A program made the translations under genes and the position numbers. DNA of 64,000 nucleotides, taken from positions 930,001-994,000 of the forward strand of contig NZ_JBLKOA010000001.1 of assembly GCF_051414135.1 (NCBI RefSeq), in the 5' to 3' direction. Source of the DNA: Halovenus halobia (GTDB lineage Archaea; Halobacteriota; Halobacteria; Halobacteriales; Haloarculaceae). A model generated the notes under the pieces. That model was not told where the DNA came from, did no database searches, and worked only from the letters and a program-made list of their open reading frames with translations. Below are positions 52,070 to 60,059 of the stretch, piece after piece. How positions within the stretch are numbered: the stretch's first letter is position 1; the number at the start of each line of letters is the position of its first letter.

Positions 52070-52647
52070 CACTCCTCCTCGCGGGGGGCGAAGATGCGAT
52101 ACTTCAGGTCGTCTTCACGCAGTTCTTCCATAATGCGGTCGACCAGCACCTGCTCTGGGTCGTGGAGGCCGCCGATGCGCTCTTCGAGCTCCTCGAAGCT
52201 CTCGAAGGGGTTGCGCTTGCGCTCGTCGAGGATGTTGTTCCGGAGTTTCTTCCCAATGCCAGGGAGGAGATTGAGCTGGTGGAGTCGGAGCGTAATGGGT
52301 TGGGCGTCGTTGTAGAAGTCGACGAACCGTTGTTCCTGCTCTTCCACGAGGTCTTCGATGACGTATTCCAGTTCGGACTGGGCACCGCCCGGGAGGTCCT
52401 CGTACTCGATGCTGCTGTAGCGGGAGACAAAGTCGGCGGTCGAGAGGTCAACACGGTCACCAATGGAGACGTTCGCGTCGCTGTCGGCGATGACCTCGAA
52501 CAGCTCGAACTCCTCGGAATTGAGCACGTACGCGAGAGGGTCTTTCTCGTACTGCGGGCGGTCATCCTCAGTGCGGCCGTGCGGGAGGAAATCCAGTACA
52601 ATATCCGTGGCCACCCCACCGTCGTCGTCGCGTTCGGCGTCGGTCAT
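52069..52647 (-). CDS. DUF655 family RNA/DNA-binding protein
   Basis: Protein of 192 residues. The N-terminal part is OB-like beta structure (DPLAYVLNSEEFELFEVI, then SIGDRVDL). The C-terminal part holds helix-hairpin-helix motifs (NLLPGIGKKLRNNILDERKRNPFESFEELEERI). DUF655 genes are in conserved archaeal operons with rsmA and hemK. A leaderless start is supported by TTTAAG on the minus strand at 52672-52678. In many archaea rpl21e and rpoF precede it; here the promoter follows the array directly, so those genes have been lost from this place. Confidence 0.85.
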   Translation of the reverse strand: MTDAERDDDGGVATDIVLDFLPHGRTEDDRPQYEKDPLAYVLNSEEFELFEVIADSDANVSIGDRVDLSTADFVSRYSSIEYEDLPGGAQSELEYVIEDLVEEQEQRFVDFYNDAQPITLRLHQLNLLPGIGKKLRNNILDERKRNPFESFEELEERIGGLHDPEQVLVDRIMEELREDDLKYRIFAPREEE

Positions 52648-52691
52648 GTCAAGTACCTACGGCGACCGTTCACTTAAACGTGGGCAAGGCG

Positions 52692-52991
52692 CGAGGGCGA
52701 CCGAAGGGAGCCCTCGACATGGCGAGCGGTAAGCGAAGCGCACCGCGAGCAGCGAGGCCGAGCAACGCGAGGCCTCGGAACCGTGAGCGGCGCAGCCGCG
52801 AACAGTGGGACCGAGCGTCGCGAGGTCCCAGACAGGCGAACGGCCACGCCGTGAGCCGCGAGGGTGAACACAGTGAACCCTCGACACGGCGAGCGGTAAC
52901 CGTCAGGGAACCGCGGACCGCGAGGACGACCGCAGGGAGTCCTCGAAAACGTGAGCGGTAAGCGAAGCGCACCGTGAGCCGCGAGGCCTCG
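52692..52991 (+). repeat. Array of ten alternating hairpins with GA/GA modules
   Basis: Two hairpin types alternate on the plus strand. Type 1 (7-bp stem, GA/GA, 2-bp inner stem, 3-nt loop): 52692-52716, 52753-52777, 52806-52830, 52859-52883, 52921-52945. Type 2 (2-3-bp outer stem, GA/GA, 5-bp inner stem): 52722-52750, 52783-52803, 52835-52857, 52888-52923 (long loop), 52951-52979. Stem sequences differ among copies but remain complementary. In two type-2 copies the loop holds GCGAAGC, a known very stable DNA minihairpin. A final CGAGGCCTCG palindrome (52982-52991) looks like a collapsed copy. The array lies between the DUF655 promoter and the rpl7ae leader. Confidence 0.8.
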
Positions 52992-53075
52992 GAACCGTGA
53001 GCAAAGCCGTGGGCAGCCCTCACAAGCGAGTAAGCCATCGAAAGCGCTTTAGGGGAAGCTAGGCCAGTTGTGAGT

Positions 53076-53193
53076 ACAGCCTGTGCGGGGTTGATGACGC
53101 TTCCAGCTCGAATAGGATTTGCCGCCCTCAGGCGGCTGTGGCAGTGCCACAACAGCGGGGAAGTGCGAGCCCACGCGCAGGAGGTGAACAATC
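53076..53193 (+). promoter_or_regulatory. Probable rpl7ae mRNA leader with hairpins and Shine-Dalgarno site
   Basis: A weak TATA-like CTTTAGG at about 53047 would start a leader of about 118 nt. It holds two adjacent hairpins, 53121-53136 (GCCGCC with loop CTCA) and 53137-53151 (TGTGGC with loop AGT), and AGGAGGTGA at 53179-53187, 6 nt before the ATG. A TTGATGA at about 53091 resembles the box C part of a kink-turn. Some archaeal L7Ae proteins bind a kink-turn in their own mRNA, so feedback control is plausible but not shown. Confidence 0.45.
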
Positions 53194-53556
53194 ATGCCAG
53201 TATATGCTGACTTTGACGTCCCTGCAGATCTCGAGGACGACGCACTCAACGCACTCGAGGTAGCACGGGACACAGGATCGGTGAAGAAGGGAACGAACGA
53301 AACAACAAAAGCCGTCGAGCGCGGCAACGCAGAGCTCATTTACGTCGCCGAGGACGTCCAGCCCGAGGAGGTCGTGATGCACCTGCCGGAGCTTTCGGAC
53401 GAGAAGAATGTGCCGTACATCTTCATCGGGACACAGGACGACCTTGGCCGCTCGGCTGGGCTCGAAGTCGGCAGCGCCGCCGCAGCGATCGTCGACGCCG
53501 GCGACGCTGAGGGCGACGTCGAGGACATCGTCGACAAGCTCGAGGAGCTTCAGTAG
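53194..53556 (+). CDS. rpl7ae: Ribosomal protein L7Ae (kink-turn binding)
   Basis: RNA-binding protein of 120 residues that binds kink-turns in 23S rRNA, box C/D and H/ACA guide RNAs and RNase P. Family signatures are TGSVKKGTNETTKAVERGNAELIYVAEDVQPEEVVMHLPELSDEKNVPYIFIGTQDDLG. It has an excellent Shine-Dalgarno site and heads the rpl7ae-rps28e-rpl24e-ndk operon, which is conserved in archaea. A 300-bp GA/GA hairpin array lies about 200 bp upstream; whether L7Ae binds such elements is unknown. Confidence 0.95.
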   Translation: MPVYADFDVPADLEDDALNALEVARDTGSVKKGTNETTKAVERGNAELIYVAEDVQPEEVVMHLPELSDEKNVPYIFIGTQDDLGRSAGLEVGSAAAAIVDAGDAEGDVEDIVDKLEELQ

Positions 53557-53566
53557 GTGAGCAGAG

Positions 53567-53794
53567 ATGAGCGCAGAGGAATCCGAAGATAGCGGATCGA
53601 CGGCCGCAGAAGTGATCGAGCTCGTCGGCCGGACAGGGATGCACGGCGAGGCCATGCAGGTCAAATGCCGCATCCGTGAAGGCTCGAACAAAGGGCGTAT
53701 CATCACCCGGAACGTGCTCGGTCCCGTCCGTGAGGGTGACGTGCTCCAGTTGCGCGAAACAGCCCGCGAAGCCGACCAGATTGGAGGTCAATAA
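53567..53794 (+). CDS. rps28e: Ribosomal protein S28e
   Basis: Small-subunit protein of 75 residues with the characteristic VIELVGRTGMHGEAMQVKCRIREGSNKGRIITRNVLGPVREGDVLQLRETAREAD. It binds near the mRNA exit region of the 30S subunit. It follows rpl7ae by 10 bp and its stop overlaps the L24e start (TAATG), so translation is coupled. Confidence 0.95.
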   Translation: MSAEESEDSGSTAAEVIELVGRTGMHGEAMQVKCRIREGSNKGRIITRNVLGPVREGDVLQLRETAREADQIGGQ

Positions 53795-54141
53795 TGGTTC
53801 AGCAACGCACTTGTGACTACACAGGCGAGGATATCGAGCCCGGAACCGGGAAGATGTTCGTCCTGAAGGACGGTACCGTCCTCTGGTTCAAAGACTCCAA
53901 AGCCCAGAAGAACTACATGATGGGCCGCGAGTCCCGGGATCTCGAATGGATCGGCTACGAAGAAGCCGACGCTGAGGAAGCAGACGAATCCGAAGCTGAA
54001 GAAGCAGAGCAGGAGGCTGACGAAGAAGACGAAGAAGCTGACGCTGACGAAGCCGAGGAGGCCGACGCTGACGAGTCCGAGGACGAAGTTGACGCAGACT
54101 CCGAGGCAGACGAGCCTGAGGAGGAGGAAGCTGAAGCATGA
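53794..54141 (+). CDS. rpl24e: Ribosomal protein L24e with acidic C-terminal extension
   Basis: The first 55 residues match L24e (CDYTGEDIEPGTGKMFVLKDGTVLWFKDSKAQKNYMMGRESRDLEW). Of the four zinc-binding cysteines in the classic family (CxxC...CxxxC), only the first remains (C7); the others are T, K and A. Residues about 58-115 are nearly all Asp, Glu and Ala, far longer than the short tail of typical haloarchaeal L24e proteins of about 60-70 residues. The protein probably folds without zinc and carries a disordered acidic arm. It lies between rps28e and ndk. Confidence 0.85.
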   Translation: MVQQRTCDYTGEDIEPGTGKMFVLKDGTVLWFKDSKAQKNYMMGRESRDLEWIGYEEADAEEADESEAEEAEQEADEEDEEADADEAEEADADESEDEVDADSEADEPEEEEAEA

Positions 54142-54602
54142 GCGAGGCCGAGCGAACCTTTGTGATGGTCAAACCTGATGGCGTCCAGCGCGGACTCATC
54201 GGCAAGATCATCTCGCGGTTCGAGGAGCGCGGACTGAAGCTCGTCGGCGCGAAGTTCATGCAGATCGACCAAGAGCTTGCCGAAGACCACTACGGCGAAC
54301 ACGAGGACAAGCCGTTCTTCGATGACCTCGTTGGATTCATCACCTCCGACCCGGTGATGGCGATGGTCTGGGAAGGACAGGACGCGACCCGACAGGTTCG
54401 GAGTATGGTCGGCGAGACCGACCCCGCCGAGTCCCCACCGGGCTCGATTCGCGGTGACTTCGGGCTCGACCTCGGTCGCAACGTCATCCACGCCTCTGAC
54501 CACGAAGACCCCGGCGCAAACGAACGCGAAATCGACCTCTTTTTCGACGAAGAGGAACTCGTTGGCTGGGAGCGAGTCGACGAAACCTGGCTGTACGAGT
54601 AG
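54138..54602 (+). CDS. ndk: Nucleoside-diphosphate kinase
   Basis: Housekeeping enzyme of 154 residues transferring the gamma phosphate between NTPs and NDPs. FVMVKPDGVQRGLIGKIISRFEERG is the family N-terminus, and the active-site His is in NVIHASDHE (usually NxxHGSD). The start overlaps the L24e stop (ATGA). It closes the ribosomal operon; the TTTTT stretch at about 54616 is a possible terminator. Confidence 0.95.
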   Translation: MSEAERTFVMVKPDGVQRGLIGKIISRFEERGLKLVGAKFMQIDQELAEDHYGEHEDKPFFDDLVGFITSDPVMAMVWEGQDATRQVRSMVGETDPAESPPGSIRGDFGLDLGRNVIHASDHEDPGANEREIDLFFDEEELVGWERVDETWLYE

Positions 54603-54686
54603 TCAGATTCCCGCTTTTTCCGCCGCGCAATTTGGCTGAGCAGCAGCGCCCGGCCGATTTTTACCTGTCCCACTCCTAGCAGTTGT

Positions 54687-55496
54687 ATGGGACTCTCTTT
54701 GGACGCCGAACAACTCGACCGGTACTCCAGACATATCATCATGGACGAAATCGGGCCGGAGGGACAGGCTGCCGTGCTCGACAGTCGAGTACTGGTCGTC
54801 GGGGCTGGGGGGCTTGGCGCACCAGTGTTGCAGTATCTCGCCGCTGCCGGGGTCGGCACGCTCGGCATCGCTGACGACGATGTTGTGGAGCGGAGTAATC
54901 TTCAGCGGCAGGTTATTCACGGCAACGACGACGTAGGACGGCCGAAAGTCGACAGCGCCGCGGAGTTCATCAACAACCAGAATCCCGATGTCGACGTCGA
55001 GAGCTACGAAACGCGAGTTACACAGGACAACGTCGAGTCACTGATCGAAGAATACGATATTGTCGTCGACGCCTCAGATAACTTCCCGACGCGATTTTTG
55101 CTCAACGACGCCTGTATGCTCGCTAACATCCCGCTGAGCCACGGCGCAGTCTACAAGTTCGAGGGCCAGGCAACGACACTAACCGGGGGGCCGTGTTACC
55201 GCTGTCTGTTCCCCGAAGCCCCGCCGGAGGGGACGATTCCGAACTGCGCGGAGGCTGGTGTGCTCGGCGTCCTGCCCGGTACGATTGGCGCAATTCAGGC
55301 AACAGAGGTGCTGAAGTTGATTCTCGACGAGGGGGATACGCTCGAGGGCCGATTGCTGGCCTACGACGCGAGTGGCATGAGTTTCGATTTCGTGCCAATC
55401 GCACCGAACCCAGCGTGTCCAGTGTGTAGCGACCAGGCAAAAATCGAGTCCGTCGCCGACGGCGAGTACGCCGGAGCGTGTACGCTCGGAGACTAG
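54687..55496 (+). CDS. ubaA: E1-like SAMP-activating enzyme UbaA (ThiF/MoeB family)
   Basis: Adenylyltransferase of 269 residues that activates SAMP ubiquitin-like proteins for protein modification, molybdopterin and tRNA thiolation. It has the ATP site VVVGAGGLGAPVLQYLAAAGVG, DxSDNxxxRFLLN, zinc cysteines in CYRC and CPVC, and a conserved Cys in GTIPNCAEAG. In Haloferax one E1 serves all SAMPs and supplies sulfur for Moco, matching the Mo/W enzymes of this window. A leaderless start follows from ATTTTTAC at about 54656. Its stop overlaps that of the convergent metalloprotease (CTAG). Confidence 0.9.
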   Translation: MGLSLDAEQLDRYSRHIIMDEIGPEGQAAVLDSRVLVVGAGGLGAPVLQYLAAAGVGTLGIADDDVVERSNLQRQVIHGNDDVGRPKVDSAAEFINNQNPDVDVESYETRVTQDNVESLIEEYDIVVDASDNFPTRFLLNDACMLANIPLSHGAVYKFEGQATTLTGGPCYRCLFPEAPPEGTIPNCAEAGVLGVLPGTIGAIQATEVLKLILDEGDTLEGRLLAYDASGMSFDFVPIAPNPACPVCSDQAKIESVADGEYAGACTLGD

Positions 55497-56446
55497 CGGC
55501 GGTCCATTCTATCGAGCCACGCCTGCGGGTCGTCGAACTCGGCGTCAGTCGGGAGTGTCTCGGGTGACTCCCAGACCCGGCCAGCAGCCTCGATATCTCG
55601 TAATTCGACGACACCATCGAAGAACTCCTTGCCGCGCTCGTACTGTCGGCGTTTCATGCTCAGGCCGAGCAGTCGGCGAATGAGCTGTTCGATTGGGCTG
55701 CGCCCCTGCCGTCGCTGGTCGAGTTTTCGCCGCAGGTCCTCGTATTCGTCGTCGAAAGCTTCGTCCATAATGAGTTCAGCGTAGCCCTCGACAGCGGTCA
55801 TCGTGGTATCGAGTTGGCCGAGATTTTCTTTGTCGATGCTGCCCGTCGAGAGATTCTCGACAGCCTCCATCATCGTCGATTCGAGGTGGTCAGGCAGCCA
55901 CGGCGCAGCGCCGAACTCGGCAGCGTGGGTCACCTCGTGGAAGGCAATCCAGCGCCGGAAGCGGTCGTAGTCGGTGTCGAGCATGTCGGCAACTCGTTTG
56001 ATGTTCGGTCGGACGAAATACAGCGCGTGTGCCTCGCCGTCGGCTAATAGGAGTGGGTCGTACTGTCCGAGGACGTGATTCGAGAGAAAAGAGAGTGCAA
56101 ACGCCATCGAGCCGGTGTTGATAACCCGCGCAAAGCCCGGCATCACCTCGGCCTGTTGCTCAATAGGGTCCATCACGCGCTCGAAGGTTTCGACGTTGGC
56201 GTCGAGCCAGTGGTGGCGGTTCATCACCTCGACGCGGTCGGGAAGGTCGAACTCCAGAGCAGTAACCTCACGGACGCGGTCACGCGCGTCACCCACGTCC
56301 TCAGCGTAGCCCTGTCGTTCGGCGGCGTCCAGCTCGATATCTCCGGGGGCTGTCGAGGCGCGGGCAGCGTCTGTGACTGCCGCCCAGTCGACCGGCCCGT
56401 CGCCGGACGCACCGGTGACGGCCCTGACACTCCGATAGATGCTCAT
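55493..56446 (-). CDS. DUF2342-type zinc-dependent metalloprotease-like protein
   Basis: Protein of 317 residues with the motif FHEVTHAAEF (HExxH, about 169-173) and a further conserved AVEGYAELIMDEAF, the pattern of the DUF2342 family of putative zinc metalloproteases also found in actinobacteria. No signal peptide. TATATT on the minus strand near 56473 gives a leaderless start. Role unknown. It shares the CTAG stop overlap with ubaA. Confidence 0.8.
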   Translation of the reverse strand: MSIYRSVRAVTGASGDGPVDWAAVTDAARASTAPGDIELDAAERQGYAEDVGDARDRVREVTALEFDLPDRVEVMNRHHWLDANVETFERVMDPIEQQAEVMPGFARVINTGSMAFALSFLSNHVLGQYDPLLLADGEAHALYFVRPNIKRVADMLDTDYDRFRRWIAFHEVTHAAEFGAAPWLPDHLESTMMEAVENLSTGSIDKENLGQLDTTMTAVEGYAELIMDEAFDDEYEDLRRKLDQRRQGRSPIEQLIRRLLGLSMKRRQYERGKEFFDGVVELRDIEAAGRVWESPETLPTDAEFDDPQAWLDRMDRR

Positions 56447-56487
56447 ACCTCGAACGAACGGGGTTAAGAATATAGGCCTTTTCGCTG

Positions 56488-56763
56488 TCAGGCCGGGGCG
56501 GTTGGGTCGTCGGCGTCGTCCTCGTCATCGCCGGTGAGGTACTTCACGGCGGCGGTTGCGAGAATCAAAAAGACCAGCACACCGAGCAGGACGAGGCCTT
56601 TCGAGCCGCCACCGCTCTCCTCGTCGGGTACGCTCACTGCTTGCTCGTCGGATTCTTCGTCGGTGAACATCTCGTCACTTCCGGGGCTGCCGCTGCTGAA
56701 CGGAAGGTTGGCGGCGAACGAGCCGTCTTCGACGTTCAGTTCGAAAATCGTGATTTCGACCAT
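56488..56763 (-). CDS. Small single-pass membrane protein
   Basis: Ninety-one residues. An N-terminal soluble part (1-52) is Ser/Glu-rich, one membrane helix spans about 56-76 (GLVLLGVLVFLILATAAVKYL) and the tail is acidic. I recognise no family. GGGTAAATG about 27 bp upstream is a candidate promoter that would be nearly leaderless. It lies between the metalloprotease (41 bp) on the same strand and the divergent M42 peptidase. Confidence 0.65.
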   Translation of the reverse strand: MVEITIFELNVEDGSFAANLPFSSGSPGSDEMFTDEESDEQAVSVPDEESGGGSKGLVLLGVLVFLILATAAVKYLTGDDEDDADDPTAPA

Positions 56764-56841
56764 ACCTACCTGTTCGACCAGCCCACATTTACCCGTTGTG
56801 ACTATAGCAATTGTTTACACGACAGGGGGGCAACAGAGCGT

Positions 56842-57897
56842 ATGGAGTCACGACAGCGAGCCTTTCTTGACGAGTTGCTCGACACAGCCAGCCCGTCGGG
56901 ATTCGAGACGGCCACACAGCAGGTCTGGATCGAGTACCTGCAGGAGTACGCCGACGAGGTACGGGCCGACGAGTACGGCAACGCGGTCGCCATCTACGAC
57001 GGCGGCGACCCAGCCGTCGCACTGGCTGGTCACGGCGACGAAATCGGGTTCATGGTCCGAGACATCGCCGAGGACGGAACGATTCACCTGACGCCAATCG
57101 GCGGGTCCGACAGGACCGTCACCCGGGGCCAGCACGTCCAAATCCACACCGGCGACGGGCCGGTGCCCGGCGTCATCGGCCAGACCGCCATCCACATGCG
57201 CGACAAGGACACTGAGGATGCCGCGGAGATTGCCGAACAACAGGTCGATATCGGCGCGGCCGATGCCGACGAGGCGGAGGAACTGGTCGAACGCGGCGAC
57301 CCGATTACCTTCGACCAGACGGTTTCGGAGCTCGAAAACGGCCGTATCGCGGCCCGCGGACTGGACAACCGCGTCGGCATCTGGGCCGCTGCCGAGGGCT
57401 TTCGCCGCGCCGTCGCGAGCGAGCCCGAGGCGACAATCTACGCCGTCAGCACGGTTCAAGAAGAACTTGGCCTGCGTGGCGCACAGATGGTCGGCTTCGA
57501 CCTCAACCCCGACGCGGTGATTGCGACCGACGTGACCCACGCCACCGACGGCCCCGGAGTGCCGGGCAAACACCAGCGGAGCATCGAACTCGGCGGCGGG
57601 CCTGCGGTCGGCCGCGGGAGCGCGAACCACCCGAACCTCGTCGCGGCCGTGCGCGAAGTGGCCGAGCGGGAGGCAATTGACATCCAACTGGAGGCACGAG
57701 GAAGTCGAACAGGGACGGACGCAGACGCGTTCTACACGGCCCGCGGCGGGACACCCGCGCTGAACGTCGGCGTCCCGAACCGGTACATGCACACGCCCAC
57801 GGAGACACTCGACCTCGCAGACCTCGACGCGACAGCAGAGCTGTTGGGGAGATTCGCCGCCAGAGCAGAGACGTACGAGTTCGCTGTCGACATCTGA
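56842..57897 (+). CDS. M42-family aminopeptidase (TET/endoglucanase-like)
   Basis: Zinc or cobalt aminopeptidase of 351 residues. Metal ligands are H59 in LAGHGDEIGFMV, D in RGLDNRVGIWAA, the catalytic EE in VSTVQEELGLRGA, D in IATDVTHATD and H in MHTPTETL. In archaea M42 enzymes form TET dodecamers that trim peptides after the proteasome. The start at ATG 56842 follows TTTACA by about 26 bp, so it is leaderless. Substrate selectivity cannot be read from the sequence. Confidence 0.88.
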   Translation: MESRQRAFLDELLDTASPSGFETATQQVWIEYLQEYADEVRADEYGNAVAIYDGGDPAVALAGHGDEIGFMVRDIAEDGTIHLTPIGGSDRTVTRGQHVQIHTGDGPVPGVIGQTAIHMRDKDTEDAAEIAEQQVDIGAADADEAEELVERGDPITFDQTVSELENGRIAARGLDNRVGIWAAAEGFRRAVASEPEATIYAVSTVQEELGLRGAQMVGFDLNPDAVIATDVTHATDGPGVPGKHQRSIELGGGPAVGRGSANHPNLVAAVREVAEREAIDIQLEARGSRTGTDADAFYTARGGTPALNVGVPNRYMHTPTETLDLADLDATAELLGRFAARAETYEFAVDI

Positions 57898-57977
57898 GTT
57901 CACACGGAGGAACCAAGCGCGCAGCTGACAGAGCCAATCCGACAACAGTTTTAGGCCGGGTGCCGTTGCTACTGCCA

Positions 57978-60059
57978 ATGGGATCGTGTATCATTTGCGG
58001 TTCATCTGTCGATGGACGAGTTTGTGAGCTTCACGAAGAAGATGTCGTGTTCGAGTTCCGGGGGACGCAACCGGACGAGTTAACGTCGAATCGGTACTAC
58101 CGCGGAACGGTCGACGGCTACGCCGAGTTCGGTATCTTCGTCGACATCGGTGACAGTGTCACCGGTCTGTTGCACAAAAGTGAACTCGACAGCCGCCTCG
58201 ACAGCATGGACCTCGACCCGGGCGAGACGATTTACGTCCAAGTACAGAACGTCAGAGACAACGGCGACATCGACCTTGGCTGGTCGATCCGCCAAGAGAA
58301 ATCCCGGTTCCGGGGCGCACTTATCGACGACCCCGACGCCGAGGAGACACTGCTCGACGAGAGCGAAGACGACGAGACGACTGAAGAGACAGCTAGCGTT
58401 GGCGACCCAGAACCAGTCGCGAGGTCGAGCGACGACACAGCGGACTCCGAGCCCTCAACGGGCGACGACACCGAGAAAACAGAGGCAGAGCCGGAATCTG
58501 AACCAGACACAGCAGACGAACAGCCAGAACAGACCATCGAGTTCGAGCAGACGACGGTCGACCGTCTCGAAGGTCTGGTCGGCGACCGAGTTCGGCTCGA
58601 AGGTGAAATCGACTCCGCACGCCAGACCAGCGGCCCGACAGTCTTCCAGCTTCGTGACGAGACCGGCACCGTCGAATGTGCAGCATTCGAGGAGGCAGGC
58701 GTCCGCGCCTACCCCGAGGTCGAAGAGGGTGACATCGTCCGAATCGAAGGTGAGGTCGAGCGCCGACGCGGCGACATTCAGGTCGAAACTGAAGGACTCG
58801 TTATCCTCGAAGACGACGAGCGAGACGCCGTCACCGAGCGGATGGAAGAAGCAGTCGTCCAGCGCGCCCGACCCGCAGAGTTCGAGGCGCTGACCGAGGA
58901 CCCAGCAGTCGACGCCGTTGCCGAACCAATCCGTGACGCCGCAACAGCAATCCGGCGAGCGGTCATCGAGGGTCGACCAATCGTCGTCAGGCACGCTGAC
59001 ACGGCCGACGGCTACGCAGCAAGCTCCGCTATCGAGCGGGCTGCGCTGCCGCTGATTCGGGACGAACACGGTGCCGGCGACGCGGAGTATCACTACTTCG
59101 ACCGGCGGCCACTCGAAGGGTCGGTCTACGACATGAACGACGCGACCAAGGACATCACCACGATGCTCCAGAACCGTGACCGACACGGCGAGACGCTGCC
59201 GCTGTTCGTCTTTGTCGGCGCAGGTGGGTCGGCAGAATCCATCGACGGCTTCGACCTGCTCGACACGTACGACGCGCGTCGTGTCGTGGTCGACGAGCGA
59301 GCCATCGAGGCGGGCGTTGCTGAAGCTGTCGATATGCTCGTCAGCCCAACGCTCGAAGGCGACTACGAGACGAGCGCAACAGTGCTCGGCGCAACTGTCG
59401 CCGCCCACGTCAACCCCGACGTCCGCGAGGAACTGGGTCATCTGCCGGCAGTGAGTTTCTGGGCCGACACACCCGACCAGTACACGGCGCTGGCCGCAGA
59501 GACCGGGTACGACGCAGAAGATACCCGAATGCTTCGCGAAGCCGTCGCGCTGGAGGCCTTTTACCAGTCCTACGAGGACAAGCGCGAACTCATCTCCGAC
59601 TTGCTCTTTGCTGACGAGGCCGACGACCCGGTCGGGCTTGCAGAGCACATTAGCGAGCAGTTCCGGACGCGACTCGACGAAGAGATCGAGACCGCAGAGG
59701 CGAACATCGAGGAGCGAACTGTCGACGACGAAAGCATCCTCGTCCTCGACACGGAGTCGTACACCCACCAGTACGAGTTCCCGCCGGTGGCGCTGTTGCT
59801 CGACGAACTGGCTCGTCGACACGAGGACGCGGGCGCACTCGTCGGCGTTGGCACTGACGAAGCGTACATTCGGTCCCACGCAGATATCGACGTGCGTGCC
59901 CTCGCGGAGAAAGCGAGCGAGGCCGCCCCGAAAGCGGCACTGGACGTTCGTGGCGCCCGAGACGGCCGCATCGAGTTCCTCTCGGGCGAACGCGACGCTG
60001 CCAGAGAGGCGCTGGTCGAGAGTCTCGCTGACGAGCTATCGGCACTGCAGACGGCCTGA
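57978..60059 (+). CDS. RecJ-like protein: zinc ribbon, S1, OB and DHH-type domains
   Basis: Protein of 693 residues. The N-terminus has CIICG and CELH (zinc ribbon), an S1-like domain (about 38-105, YYRGTVDGYAEFGIFVDIGD), an acidic linker, an OB fold (about 195-275) and a DHH-type phosphoesterase region (about 320-690). Motif I reads RHADTADGYAASSA. The position of the DHH motif reads VVVDERAI, so the two His are lost, and other conserved acids are uncertain. Nuclease activity is doubtful; haloarchaea encode several RecJ-like proteins, some of which may act like Cdc45. A TTTTAG element sits about 26 bp before the ATG at 57978. Confidence 0.8.
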   Translation: MGSCIICGSSVDGRVCELHEEDVVFEFRGTQPDELTSNRYYRGTVDGYAEFGIFVDIGDSVTGLLHKSELDSRLDSMDLDPGETIYVQVQNVRDNGDIDLGWSIRQEKSRFRGALIDDPDAEETLLDESEDDETTEETASVGDPEPVARSSDDTADSEPSTGDDTEKTEAEPESEPDTADEQPEQTIEFEQTTVDRLEGLVGDRVRLEGEIDSARQTSGPTVFQLRDETGTVECAAFEEAGVRAYPEVEEGDIVRIEGEVERRRGDIQVETEGLVILEDDERDAVTERMEEAVVQRARPAEFEALTEDPAVDAVAEPIRDAATAIRRAVIEGRPIVVRHADTADGYAASSAIERAALPLIRDEHGAGDAEYHYFDRRPLEGSVYDMNDATKDITTMLQNRDRHGETLPLFVFVGAGGSAESIDGFDLLDTYDARRVVVDERAIEAGVAEAVDMLVSPTLEGDYETSATVLGATVAAHVNPDVREELGHLPAVSFWADTPDQYTALAAETGYDAEDTRMLREAVALEAFYQSYEDKRELISDLLFADEADDPVGLAEHISEQFRTRLDEEIETAEANIEERTVDDESILVLDTESYTHQYEFPPVALLLDELARRHEDAGALVGVGTDEAYIRSHADIDVRALAEKASEAAPKAALDVRGARDGRIEFLSGERDAAREALVESLADELSALQTA

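Noticed and set aside
52692..53010. Protein-coding frames through the hairpin array
   Set aside because: The Arg/Ser/Ala-rich frames arise from the repeats; the region is structured DNA with no haloarchaeal codon pattern.
53076..53193. A confirmed kink-turn in the rpl7ae leader
   Set aside because: TTGATGA resembles box C, but no matching CTGA partner with a proper stem was found by eye.
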